Of a stretch of 64,000 nucleotides of DNA, positions 35,079 to 46,355 are shown piece after piece (position 1 is the stretch's first letter; each line of letters begins with the position of its first letter). This stretch comes from Eucommia ulmoides (taxonomy: Eukaryota > Streptophyta > Magnoliopsida > Garryales > Eucommiaceae): contig CM028327.1 of assembly GCA_016647705.1 (NCBI GenBank), forward strand, positions 4,411,726-4,475,725, in the 5' to 3' direction. A program made the translations under genes and the position numbers. Under the pieces are notes generated by a model, which did no database searches, was not told where the DNA came from, and saw only the letters and a program-made list of their open reading frames with translations.

Positions 35079-37498
35079 GCAGATGCTAATAGGTTGACTA
35101 GCCGCCCTGAACCGGTTTATTTTAAGGTCGTCCGAAAAATGACTGCCCTTTTTCAAAATTCTCCGGGGAAACAAGGCATTCGAATGGACCGATGAGTGTG
35201 ACCGCGCCTTCGAAGAGCTGAAAAGGTATCTCTCATCGGCTCCCCTACTCACTACGCCCCAAAAGTCTGAAGACCTACTACTCTACATCGCGGCCTCCCC
35301 GACAGCCGTTAGTGTCGCCCTGGTCCGGGAGGACGCCGGTGTTTAGAGCCCGATCTACTACTAAAGTCTTATCCTAACTCATGCAAAAACAAGGTACACG
35401 AAATTTGAAAAACTGGCCTATGCCCTCCTGATCGCCTCGAGGAAGCTACGCCAATACTTTCAAGCTCACACAATTGTGGTGCTAACTGACCAGCCATTGA
35501 GGCAGATCCTCCACTCCCTTGACATCTCGGGGAGTTTAATGAAGTATAGTCTGGAGTTGGGCCAATTCCACATCGAATATCGCCCCAGGATGGCAATCAA
35601 GGGACAGGTCATTGCTGACTTCATAGCCGAGCTGGCCTTCTCCAAGGAAGAGACCGTCCCTAACCTAAGTCATCCCGAGCATATTCCCGAAATCCTGGGA
35701 CGGGCCGGAGTCTTGACCGAGCTGACCAAAGCCCAGAACGATCTTGGACCCGACTCGTGGAAACTCTTCATCGACGGATCCTCCAATCAGAGTAGCTCGG
35801 GGGGCTGGCAAGGTCCTCATGGCCCCAGGTAAAGAAGAAATCGAATACGCTCTCAGGCTCGAATTTCGAGCCATAAATAACGAGACCAAGTACGAAACGT
35901 TGGCCGGGCTTCGATTAGCCCGGGATTTTAACGTAAGATCCCTCCTGGTAATGTGCGATTCCCAGCTCGTGGTTAATCAGGTCAACGATGATTACCTCGC
36001 AAAAGACCTGAGCATGGTAGCCTATCTAGAGAGGGTAAAAGACTTGACGAAACTTTTCGAGAAGGTGAAAGTCATACAAATACCCCGAGAAGAGAACAGG
36101 CACGCCGACGCCCTGGCTAACTTGGCCTCAGCAGTTGAATACACACTCAAGAGGACGGTACCCGTTGTATTTCTCGTCGAGCCGAGCATGGCCTCCTCGG
36201 ACGAAACTACAATGATATTCTCCCTGAGTGCCGGGTCGACCTGGATGGACCCCATAGTGAGCTATCTCACCAGCGGGATGCTTCCCAGCAACTAGGCTCA
36301 CTTTCGAAGAGTACAGTACTAGGCAGCGCGGTATGCCCTCATCGACGATGTTCTTTACCGAAAATCTTTCTCTGGTTTGTATTCCCGGTGTCTCCAACCT
36401 GAGAAGGCCGATTACGTTATGAGGGAAGTCCATGAGGGGATTTACAAAAATCACTCAGGGGGTTGGTCCCTAGTTCGAAAGTTGCTCCTTAACGGATATT
36501 ATTGGCCCAAGATGCTGGAAGACGCGGGGAAATTGGTGAAAAAGTGTGACAAGTGCCAGCGATTTGTCGCACACCCTCAAGCCCCACCGATCGAGCTGGT
36601 TTCGATGTCCAGCCCATAGCCATTCGCCCAGTGGGGTATCGACCTCCTTGGCCCGTTTTCCCTGGGGACCGGCCAGAAGAAATTTCTGGTTATCGCCATC
36701 GACTACTTCACTAAGTGGATTGAGGCCGAGTCACTTGCGACAATCACCAAGCAACAAATTCAGGACTTTGTATGGAAGTGCTTGATTTGCAGATTTGGCA
36801 TACCGAGAGCTATCGTCTCCGACAATGGAAAATAGTTCGATAACGACTTGTTCGCTGAGCTGTGCGTCGGGCTGGGGATCAAAATAAAGTTCTCTTCACC
36901 TAGCCATCCTCAGGCCAATAGACAGGTTAAAGTCACCAAGCGGACTATCTTACAAAATCTGAAGACCAGGCTGGATAAATCAAAGGGGTTATGGGTGGAA
37001 GACTTGTATCCCGTGCTGTGGGCTAATCACACAACAACCTGGACCCCGACCGGCGAGACGTCTTTCGCGATGACATTCGGTGCAGAAGTTGTGATCCCCG
37101 TAGAGGTCAGAATACCGTCTCCCCGCACCGCCCGCCCATTCGACCTAGTTAAAAACGAGGCCGACCTGGCTCTGAGCCTTGACCTACTCGAAGAAAAGAG
37201 AGAGCGAGCTCAGGTCCATCAGGCCGCCTACCAGCAGAGGATGGCTAGGGACTATAATCGCCGCGTACGTCCTCGGACTTTTGAGGTTGGGGACCTCGTC
37301 CTGAGGAAGGTCACCCTAGCCACTAAGGAGCAAAATGCCGAGAAGCTAGCACTGACCTGGGAAAGTCCCTACCGAGTAGTTAGCATAGCCCGGCCTGGCA
37401 CGTACAACTTGGAAACGGAAGAAGGAGCACCACTCACGCACCCTTGGAATGCTGAACACCTCAAGCGCTACTACAAAGCCGATGACCGAAGTCCATAA
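35079..37498 (+). pseudogene. Ty3-gypsy (Tat lineage), 3' portion of pol: RNase H domains and integrase
   Basis: The start corresponds to the connection after the RT (LAALNRF near 35103). Then come the first RNase H region (VLTDQPLRQIL, about 35476), a second RNase H with DGSSN (35775) and HADALANLAS (about 36100), an integrase zinc finger with H-x-H and CDKCQRF (to about 36575), the integrase core with IDYFTKW (36700) and SDNG (36825), and a C-terminal basic domain ending at 37498. The second RNase H marks the Tat/Ogre branch. In-frame stops at about 36617 and 36834, a frameshift near 35805, and a lysine where the third catalytic acid (glutamate) of the core is expected show the copy is inactive. 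The RT, protease and gag of the same element are at 48271-51682 on the minus strand. Confidence 0.9.
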
Positions 37499-37659
37499 AA
37501 CTTGTCCTATATTTTGTATTTTGATCTCACAAGAGTAATAATGGAAATGGTTGTAACCAATGAAAATGGAAGCATTTTTGGTTCAATTAAAATTCTACTT
37601 TCCGCAAAATAACGTGCCTATGGATTGAACCTTGAAGAAAATCGTTCAGCTCGGTAAAA

Positions 37660-38267
37660 CCGAGCTCGACAGATCATCTGGGGGGCGAAACGATCCCAAA
37701 ACCCCTCTCTCTATAAAGGGCGGAACCGAGTCGTCCCCAGCCAAAGGCCGGAGGTTGGTCGGGCTCCAACTGTCAACCCAGGCAGAAGTAGCTCTCTAGC
37801 CTCGGGAGTGATCCAAGGGTGATACGAAATCAAAAGTCGCACCATAGAGAAGATGAACAAGCCCGAAAAACTGGGCTGGTCAGATCATCTGGGGGGCAAA
37901 ATCAACTGAATAAGTGGTGAAATTGCGTCGGTCACCCACGCAAGACGACCTCAATAGCTCGCTCGTGACGAGTTGGCTTGATCGTCTGGGAGGCAAAGTG
38001 ACTTGCATTTTGAGCAAAACACCATCTACGGCGTGTCAACTGACCTAAATCCTCTGTCCGGTAAAACACCAAGACAACCCGACTCTCACGGGCTTACTTG
38101 GCTGTCTGGGGGCAAAATCAAAGAGCCCTGTCCGGCAAAGACCCCAAGCAAGCCCAGTTAGCACGTGCCCACTTGGGCGTCTGGGGGGCAAAATCAAAAA
38201 GCCCTGTCCTGCAAGACACCAAGCAAGCCTGGGAGACACGGGCCCACTTGGTCGTTTGGGGTGCAAA
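37660..38267 (+). repeat. Tandem repeats downstream of integrase with polypurine-like motif
   Basis: Three ~72-76 bp copies lie at about 38045-38114, 38115-38190 and 38191-38267. Longer-spaced relatives start earlier. Each contains a TCTGGGGGGCAAAATC-like word; six variants occur at about 37677, 37888, 37988, 38104, 38175 and 38251. Short tandem repeats after the integrase are known in Tat/Ogre elements. Confidence 0.75.
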
Positions 38268-38283
38268 ATCAATGAAATTTTTC

Positions 38284-40409
38284 CTACCTCATAAAAACAA
38301 TCTCGAGACCCCAAGTCGACCACAACAGCTCGCCCGTTTGGTCCCTTCGAAGCTCCTCAATCTTAGTCCGGGTCACGTGCTCGGCTCGCCTGGCCTCCTT
38401 GGCCTTCTTCTCGGAGGCCTCCTTTTCCGCGTGTATTCGCTTGTTTTTCTCGCGAAGGCGGCTCATCTCGTCGGTCACCCGATCCACCTCCTTCTTGTAA
38501 TCTTCCAGCAGTTAGATGTCATTCTCCCTCTCTTGTTCAAGCATGTCAAGTGTTTGGATGGCCTAGTGTAGGCGAGCACCGGCCTCTAACGAGGCAAACA
38601 CCGCCTGCACTGTCAACAACAATGTCATTAAAAACTTAAAAGTTTTCCAAAGTACTAAAAACTGACCGGGGAGAATCACTTACCGAGAGCGTGTGCCAAT
38701 TCATGTCGGCGCAGATCTTGGCATCTGACTTGTCGACAAATTTCTTTCTATCCGCCGACGGCACCATTCGCATTGCGAACTGTGTCAACACGCTGGCATT
38801 CTGTGTCGCCGGTTGGTCAGAACAGAGCCCGATCCGAATAATTAATTATCCTGGTTCTTCTCCACCCCCATGTGGTTGTCCTTTTTCTTGGGCCGAGGTG
38901 GCGGGATGACTCTTCTTATGTCGGTCGGATGGCACGTCGGATGTCCCCACCTTCCTTTTCCCCTTGTCTTTTCTAACGAGTGGGGCGGGGTCTTCCTCGG
39001 TGACTTCTTTCTGCTCGGCCCTTGCAGCCACCGGGGTCTCGGCTCTTCTCGGCGTTGGGGCAGGCCTGACCTGGCCTACGAGCCCCGTCTCCTCGGTCCT
39101 CGATCTAGCCGGTGTGCTTTGGGCAGCCTGCCGAGAGTCCACGTCTCTCTTCGCCATACAGGCTATCGCAGCCAGATCCATCATTGAAGAACAAGCAAAC
39201 ATATAAATCCAATTAGCAGGAAGGAAAATAAATCAAGTTAAACAAAATGACCAGGATGAGCTCAACACACTTACCGTTTTGCGACTCCAGGTTCAAGGTC
39301 GGCGCCGGTAGGGATGGATTGCTCCAAAAGTAGATGTCGTACAGACACGACGTGAGTAGAGGACCGACGTTTGTAAACGACGTCCAAAGGATCACCTCCT
39401 TCTCCTGTAAGATCTCCGCGCTGGGCTGACGCTTCCTCGTCATTGAACGGAAAAAGAAGCTCATTAGAACTAAAACTGGGGTGAGGAGAATGAGGTCTGA
39501 GCTAAAAAAGACTTACCTAGATCTCCCTAGTGCCTCTGGATCGAAAAATCAAACGACGGCTTCTCGTCGGACTCCCACCTGGTACCTCCCAAGAAAAAAA
39601 ACCCCGACTTCCAGTCTTTAATAGAGTTCCGGGTAGCCCTTGAGGAACTTCCGTCGGGCTGATAGGTAAAACCAACCTTTCTCGTCGGGTATGGCCTTCG
39701 CCAAGAACAGTGTGTGAAATAAGTCGAGAGATGGCGTAATTTCCTCGGCCAGGCAGATGATACGGAATGACACGATCATGCGTATATTGTTGGGAGAGAG
39801 TTGTGATGAACACAGACCCAAATCCCAACATACCTCCATCACCCAAGGGTGGATGGAAAATCGCAGCTCGGCCTGCAGTTGTTGGTCGTAAATCGCGATA
39901 AACCCCTCGGGTGGATCACATACTCTGTCGTTCGGCCCAGCAGCCCGGAGTACCACTAAGCTGGGGATCGCGTAATTATTGCAGAGTTTGCGAACCGCTT
40001 TCTCCAACAGCTCATATTTTAGCCCCCAGATCGGAGCACCCCGAGAAACAGTACAGAATGATCGACGGGAAGTCGAGCTCGCCTAGGGAGGGCGCCTGGA
40101 CGTAAATGGCCTAGCAGCTGCAGAATTACCGGTGGAGCCTGCCTCGCGTCCTGTCCCCTGAGACCTGCGGGGCGGACCGGCCGCAGGGACTGCCCTTACT
40201 CCGGTCTCACCCTAAGACTCCTCGAACGAAGATGTCTACTGAACGAAGAGCTCCTGCTCACCTTCCGACCTGGAGGCCGAAGGAACAGCGAGATCCGACT
40301 CCGTCACAAATGAGTTGAGCTCTATCTGGACGCCGAGAGAGTACGCGGCTATCACGTCTATTAAGGACGCACTACTCCCCGACCAGCCAGCCTCAGAAGC
40401 AGAAGACAT
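38284..40409 (-). pseudogene. Antisense accessory ORF of the Tat gypsy element (Transposase_28-like)
   Basis: This stretch lies between the integrase and 3' LTR and codes on the strand opposite to pol. It starts with MSSASEAG at 40409. The central part (40007-39570), with IPSLVVLRAAGPNDR, a PPEGFIAIYD motif and SPNNIRMIVSF, resembles the Pfam family called putative gypsy-type transposon (Transposase_28). A lysine/alanine/proline-rich linker follows (39160-38850), then a charged coiled-coil rich in Glu, Lys and Arg (38487-38300). GTAAGT donors on the minus strand at 39516, 39274 and 38683, and an acceptor at about 38608, indicate a spliced gene. Stops (for example near 40236) show decay. The role of such antisense ORFs is unknown. 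Confidence 0.7.
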
Positions 40410-40424
40410 GAAGAAGAAGAAGAA

Positions 40425-40465
40425 GAAAAAAAAAAAAAAGATGATGATGATGATGATGATGAAAA
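40425..40465. repeat. GAA/A-run/GAT microsatellite
   Basis: GAA repeats, a run of A, then seven GAT/ATG trinucleotides lie just upstream of the antisense ORF start, in what would be its leader. Confidence 0.85.
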
Positions 40466-40862
40466 GGGAATAAAAGAAAATAAAGACAGGAAGAGTACCG
40501 TGCTCAGGAGGTCGGTGAGAGCTTTCACAAAAATCTGGTAAGAAAATTTGAATAATGGGTCGCGTATTTATAGGGTGTTGAGAAGTCAAAATGTTGCGTC
40601 TTATCGAATGGCTAGCAGAACTCCGATTCCCTCACCTTAGGCACGTGTCAGGCATTTGGACGGACTGACAGTCTGGCTTCCTCGAGAAGCCAAAAGGCAC
40701 ATTCGACAAGTTGATCTAGCTTCTGGGAGACGCCAATGGACATGTTCGGTTCCACCGACCGCTCTCCCCTTCAAGCTTGGCGGCTCGCTCCGCGAAGGCC
40801 TAACAGCTAAATTCTCAACGTCTCATGTTCCATTTCCACGCAAAGGCTTGGGGGCCAACTAA

Positions 40863-41570
40863 TGTGGGTAAAGTCGGGCCTCCTCCATGTGTCAGTCACT
40901 AAGGTCTTATCCGCTACGATGCCATCGATCATACTATCCCGGTGTATAGGTAGCCCGGAATGATCTCTGCTCGACAACTCGCGAGATGTCGAAGTGTCCG
41001 AATCGACCTCCTTGCTTGGGCGTGACCTGGCCCGCTACCTCGGCAAGTCGAACGTCGGCCTCACCATCAATAGTAATGGGCCCAAGGCCCAGGCCCATAG
41101 CTCTAATCCGCCGTGTTACCCACCCGCCTGACTGCTTACCGGTAATCTGAGCTTAAGGTCTTAATCTTATTTATGCTAATCACACTTTCACCTATAAATA
41201 TGAGGTTTCTCCAACACTTTAAAGGGACGAGAAAACCATTCTAGAGAGAGAGACTCTGCCTCAGATCGGCCAGACAGGTCGAGGTAACAGTAACTCTCCG
41301 GCCTATATTTCTCCCCAGATTCTTACTCTCACACCGGAGGGGACACGCCGGGAAAAACCCGGTCGTCCCTTGTGCAAGTGATGACGAGGAGCTCAGCCTG
41401 GACAATGGCAAGAAGCTAGGACGGAAACCAAGACCCGGGCTCGATCCCAAGTCTGATCGACCCTCCGACCTGGCTGCAGCACGTGAGGAAATAGGGTCAA
41501 TATCCCTCTCACCCCTGATCCGAGAGTGTTCGGACCATACTGCTGATTAGATCAAATTTCGACACCAACA
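40863..41570 (+). mobile_element. 3' LTR of the Tat gypsy element
   Basis: A polypurine tract (AAAGGCTTGGGGGCCAAC) precedes the TGTGGGTAAAG start. The LTR ends GACACCAACA and is 708 bp, exactly the length of the LTR at 51754-52461 on the minus strand, to which it is similar throughout. TATA-like TATAAATATG lies near 41194. The next five bases are ATGAC (41571-41575), the same word found outside the 5' LTR, so both LTRs came from one insertion. Confidence 0.92.
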
Positions 41571-41655
41571 ATGACAATTTAGTTCCCGTTTGAGAACACA
41601 ATTAACTATTTTAAATTAAATGCATTAACTACTTATCAAATTAATTAGTGTTAAT

Positions 41656-41840
41656 AGCACTTTACCCTCTGTGATTTGGTCAATTTGCACTTTACTCCCA
41701 TATGGTCATATATTTATTGCACTTACGCCCCTATATCAGGGGGTAAGTGGTTTAAAAATCTAACCACAAGAGGGGTAAGTGGCGATTTTCAAATCACAGG
41801 AGGGTAAGTGTAAATCGGTCAAACCACAGAGGGATAAAAT
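41656..41840. mobile_element. Small MITE (185 bp) with TTAAT duplication
   Basis: Terminal inverted sequence around TTTACCCTCTGTGATTTGG (left) and its inverted counterpart TTATCCCTCTGTGGTTTGA (right). TTAAT flanks both sides (41651-41655 and 41841-41845). Internal GGGGTAAGTGG words are also arranged in inverted fashion. No coding capacity. Confidence 0.7.
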
Positions 41841-41963
41841 TTAATTAACCCAATTAATTATGTTTGATAACAAAATTAACCAAACACTTAAACAATAAAT
41901 ACTATTTAGAAAATTGTTCAAAAATTTAAGTAATGAGTGATTCACTTAATTTTTTAGCACTTA

Positions 41964-43657
41964 TTATTTAATACAATAGAATATTTAATTATCATAATCA
42001 ATATTTTACATTAATATTGTAAAATCTAAAAAAAAAAAATCGAGAGGAAAAATTGTATAGAGAGAATTTTTAGAAAAATAAAGTTATAAAAATTATTTTA
42101 GCAAAAAAGAAATTGTACAAAAATAATTTTTTTTGAAGTTAAAGTATTAGAAAATTGAATACTCAATGTATTCATCACTTAATAAATTCAACATTTATAA
42201 TTTTAGCATTTAAAATTCATCACTTAAAAATTTAGTGGTTATCAAACCTGACCTTAAGTTCTATTTGGCTGGTATATTAGATTTTTTATACTGTTAATCC
42301 GATTTTTCAACATTATAAGGTATGGTTTTCAAATTTGATATTCATGTTTCTGAAGATACAACTCGTAATTTGTCCAAACTCCTTTTTTTTTGCTTGATAA
42401 AAATATTCACTTGAAAAAAAAAATTGAAATCATCCATTGGAAGTAGGGGTAAAAACAAAATTTCATAATCTAAATATATAAAAATATTAATTCTTGAACT
42501 ACATCTATTTGATGAAATGCTCCAATAGTAATGATTGTAATTTTTTTTTGTATATTTTTATTTTGTTCTCTCTTTATCATAGATAGGTACAAATTTACAA
42601 AATCTCCTAAGTTAGTGTTTTGCATCCATTTTGTGATTTTGACATTTATGGCACCTTTAAGTTTAGCAAGCAAAAGAAAAATGATGAGGAGCAAAAAAAA
42701 TTGGGGATTTTATTTGCATGGTGGATGAATATCATGTATTTAGTCAAAAAATTATATTTTAATGGCTGCTATTATATTTTGGCATGCAAGCACAAGACCC
42801 ACGAGATCTATTATTTAATACAATAGAATATTTAATTATCATAATCAATATTTTACATTAATATTGTAAAATCTAAAAAAAAAAAATCGAGAGGAAAAAT
42901 TGTATAGAGAGAATTTTTAGAAAAATAAAGTTATAAAAATTATTTTAGCAAAAAAGAAATTGTACAAAAATAATTTTTTTTGAAGTTAAAGTATTAGAAA
43001 ATTGAATACTCAATGTATTCATCACTTAATAAATTCAACATTTATAATTTTAGCATTTAAAATTCATCACTTAAAAATTTAGTGGTTATCAAACCTGACC
43101 TTAAGTTCTATTTGGCTGGTATATTAGATTTTTTATACTGTTAATCCGATTTTTCAACATTATAAGGTATGGTTTTCAAATTTGATATTCATGTTTCTGA
43201 AGATACAACTCGTAATTTGTCCAAACTCCTTTTTTTTTGCTTGATAAAAATATTCACTTGAAAAAAAAAATTGAAATCATCCATTGGAAGTAGGGGTAAA
43301 AACAAAATTTCATAATCTAAATATATAAAAATATTAATTCTTGAACTACATCTATTTGATGAAATGCTCCAATAGTAATGATTGTAATTTTTTTTTGTAT
43401 ATTTTTATTTTGTTCTCTCTTTATCATAGATAGGTACAAATTTACAAAATCTCCTAAGTTAGTGTTTTGCATCCATTTTGTGATTTTGACGTTTATGGCA
43501 CCTTTAAGTTTAGCAAGCAAAAGAAAAATGATGAGGAGTAAAAAAAATTGGGGATTTTATTTGCATGGTGGATGAATATCATGTATTTAGTCAAAAAATT
43601 ATATTTTAATGGCTGCTATTATATTTTGGCATGCAAGCACAAGACCCACGAGATCTA
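41964..43657. repeat. Near-identical tandem duplication, 847-bp unit
   Basis: Copy 1 is 41964-42810 and copy 2 is 42811-43657, period exactly 847. By eye I find only two substitutions (in GACATTTATGG versus GACGTTTATGG, and GAGCAAAA versus GAGTAAAA). Both copies contain the same AT-rich, non-coding sequence. The junctions share TTATT. This is far younger than the elements around it, or else an assembly error. Confidence 0.93.
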
Positions 43658-43689
43658 TTATTGTACTAGTTTATAGAAGAGGAGGGGTA

Positions 43690-44430
43690 TGGTATAATAT
43701 GCTTATGAGAGCGAAAAACATGTATTGCTCAGCTTAGGATGGATAGAAGCTCATTTTGTAAGTTGTGTGTCATGCTGGAGACAATAGAAAAATTACAACA
43801 AACTAAGAACATTCTTATTAATGAACACATTGCCATGTTCTTGCATAATCTTGCACACCATATAAAAAATCTATTGATGACACTTTTTTGTACGGTCTGG
43901 TGAGACAATTCAAGAATGTATTAATTTCTTTAATAAGATTGCATGATCACTTACTCAAAAAGCCGCAATTTGTACCCAAAAATTTCACTGATGAGAAATG
44001 GAAATGGTTCGAGGTAATCAATAGTTTTTAATTCACTTTTAGCCAAATAAATGTTATTATAATCCATCAAAAATACTTACTTTCATATATTTATTAGGGT
44101 TGTGTTGGAGGCTTATATGGAACATATATAAGGGTTAGAATACCACTTAAAGACAATCCTAGGTACCGATCAAGAAAAATAAGATCACTACTAATGTGTT
44201 AGCAGTATGTTCCCAAGACATAAATTTTATTTATGTTTTACCAAGGTGAGAAGGCTCTGAAACATATGGTAGAGTCTTTAAAGATGCAATTAATGGGAAG
44301 AATGGGTTGATGATTGTGCCACATGGTAAGAAATTCTAAGTTCTCTAGTAATTTTAAAAATTATAAATAATAGAATTAACTTAATATTGTAATATGTTTA
44401 AGGAACATACTACCTTATTGTGTAGGATGG
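43690..44430 (+). pseudogene. PIF/Harbinger-type transposase (HARBI1-like nuclease) pseudogene
   Basis: From about 43720 the frame gives CIAQLRMDRSSFCKLCVMLE, then AMFLHNLAHHIKN, and after a frame change RLHDHLLKKP and TDEKWKWFE, ending at 44013. A retained 84-bp intron (44014-44097, GT-AG) comes next. The following exon reads GLYGTYIRVRIPLKDNPRYRSRK, where the family has LDGT: the first catalytic aspartate has become tyrosine. Stops and frameshifts follow (CSQD.., IPVLP-like text), and the reading breaks off near 44430 at another repeat. The family cuts and pastes elements with TWA targets, such as those at 23119 and 27027. It may instead derive from a domesticated HARBI1-like gene. Confidence 0.8.
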
Positions 44431-44737
44431 TCTTGGACCTCTCTTAACCCTAAAATATAGCTCAAGAGATGATATTTTCCCTCAAACTTATAACCTGACC
44501 ATCATCTCTTTCCACATCCGATGTGGGATAAACTCAACAGTTTATCCCTCACACATCGGACCTTTGGTCGGTTAACCCTTGATCAGTCTCTCCTTTTGTG
44601 GCTATTGGGTCAAAGTTATTATAACTCGAGCTTTCATACCGGTGTAGGGTAATCTTGGACCTCTTTCGACCCAAAAAACTAACTTACAAGGTAAGGTTTT
44701 CCCTTACACTTATAACCTGAAACTCTTGATACCACTT
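44431..44737. repeat. Dispersed repeat, copy 2 (partner at 6420-6560)
   Basis: The phrase TCTTGGACCTCT occurs twice (about 44432 and 44652), each followed by AACC/GACCC and, later, CACTTATAACCTGA-type text, so this is itself a partial duplication. The 44515-44640 part corresponds to 6420-6560. Its left edge interrupts the Harbinger pseudogene and its right edge touches the copia B LTR. Confidence 0.5.
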
Positions 44738-45306
44738 TGTTAGGAAAATCACCAATTAATTAGATTTTATTTTTCTTATTTATGTGATTAAAATGAAATT
44801 ATCAACTTTAATACCCACATATATTAACCAAGATAACACAAGTAATAAATAAAGCAAGAGACATGATTTTTACGTGGAAAATCCCAAGGAGGGAGTCTGA
44901 TATCAACTTTCACTATCATAAAAATAATACGATTACAATCGTTTACACCTTCAAGAGAAAAACTCTTAGATCACCACACAGTCATCACAAAAAACGGTGA
45001 ATACAATAAAAAGCGATAAATACAGGTTTAGAGATGAATATTAAAATTAGAAAAAGTTTACCGAAGATCAAGGTCAATGGAAACAAAATACTTGATATTG
45101 AGAACAAACCTCTGAAATTTAAGCCCAATCGGAATCCAAATCGTTGTTTAATCGTCAAGCCAAAGTGTGCTCTCTCTCTCATCTTCCTTTTCTCAACGTC
45201 TCACTACTGCAGTATATCATTTTTTCTTGTTCAATACCCACAGTTACTACTTCATATCGTTTTAAGGAGCCTTCATGTAGGTTTTTACGGAAATAGCCCT
45301 AATGGG

Positions 45307-45341
<35 letters not shown>

Positions 45342-45446
45342 TTATTTATTAAATCCAAATGTTTTTTTTTTTTTTTAATTTCTTAATTTAAGCCCAATTG
45401 GACTTTGGGTTAAGTCCATCCCCGCATAGGTTGGACCTGACCAACA
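44738..45446 (-). mobile_element. 3' LTR of copia element B (inverted segment)
   Basis: Read on the minus strand it starts TGTTGGTCAGGTCC (45446) and ends TTTTCCTAACA (44738), 709 bp. A polypurine-like GGGGTGAGATATT lies just upstream. It contains a long T-run on the plus strand (about 45309-45339). The C-terminal coding end of copia B lies at 45517-45447, immediately upstream on the minus strand. No 5' LTR partner is present in the window. Confidence 0.75.
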
Positions 45447-45522
45447 AATATCTCACCCCAGCTCATGTGGAAAAATAAAGGAGACCTGCTCTCTCTCTCT
45501 CTGTGTGTGTGTAACTCTCAAG
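45447..45522 (-). pseudogene. Copia element B: C-terminal end of pol
   Basis: This short piece joins the RNase H part at 48270-47860 once the solo LTR (45523-47854) and one copy of TCAAG are removed. It is followed at once by a polypurine tract and the LTR, as expected for the end of a copia polyprotein. The coding match is short, so the call depends on position. Confidence 0.6.
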
Positions 45523-45814
45523 TGTAAACACGGCATTTTAACCGCCTCGCAAAAAAAATTATTATACTTTATTTTATTTTATTTTATTTATTTTATTTTG
45601 ATTGTACCGTATTTATGCGGTTTAATACTGCTAAATTAAGTTTTATTAATCTCTTAAGTAAATTAAATATTAGTAATTGATTTATTTATTTTTATTTTGT
45701 TTTGTAGATTTTTCGAAGTGGAATAAAAACGCGTTAATTCGGAACAAAATGGACCAGAAACAGACGAAAACAAGAGAGGCCTGAACCGAACGGGGGTGGG
45801 GGGGTTGCATTAAG

Positions 45815-45960
45815 GTCGCACGTGCGACTAGGCTGGTCGCACAGCGACCAGTGATGCTGGCCGCATATGCGGCCAGCATGGGCTTTGCCCATGTTTTTGG
45901 GTGCACCGAATTCGGTGCACCCAAAAGCTGGTGGGTGCACCGAATTTCGGTGCACCCACC
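45815..45960. repeat. Run of six consecutive hairpins/palindromes
   Basis: In order: 45815-45828 (14-bp palindrome, GTCGCAC half), 45833-45851 (8-bp arms, 3-base loop), 45854-45879 (26-bp palindrome, ATGCTGGCCGCAT half), 45877-45893 (7-bp arms), 45895-45926 (32-bp palindrome, TTTTGGGTGCACCGAA half), and 45930-45960 (15-bp arms around one T, GGTGGGTGCACCGAA). The last two share the GGGTGCACCGAA core. Confidence 0.95.
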
Positions 45961-45998
45961 CCCTTTTTTTAATATTTTTCCTACTTTTCTCAGATGTT

Positions 45999-46034
45999 TG
46001 AGCCTTCATTCCTATAAATAGGAATGAAGGCTCA
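45999..46034 (+). promoter_or_regulatory. TATA box centred in a perfect 36-bp inverted repeat
   Basis: Arms TGAGCCTTCATTCCTAT (45999-46015) and their exact inverted copy (46018-46034) are separated by AA. The sequence TATAAATA (46013-46020) spans the centre, so the probable LTR TATA box is the tip of the hairpin. Whether it works as a promoter is inferred from the TATA match and its LTR position. Confidence 0.7.
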
Positions 46035-46355
46035 CAATAAAGGGGAGATGAATTTTTGGGGAAAAATTTTTTTGGAGAGGAATTTTTGTAAGGGAGAGGT
46101 GAAATCTGGAGAGAAATTTTGAAGAAAATAATATTATTTTCATTTTATTGTAATTTTGAAGAAGAAAAATCTCCAAGAAGGTGGTAAATTTTCATCTGTT
46201 GTAAATCTTACTCTTATTTTTAAATAAGTTGTTATTATACTAATTTTTTTTTTTGTAAATTAGATTTTTTTTTCTCTTCCTTTATTAGTTATTTATTTAT
46301 TACTTTTTATTTTCTTTTTATTTTTATTTATTTTTTATTTTTTTGAGTAAGTAAA

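Noticed and set aside
44985..45378. Open frames within the copia B LTR
   Set aside because: LTR sequence with a long T-run; no domain.
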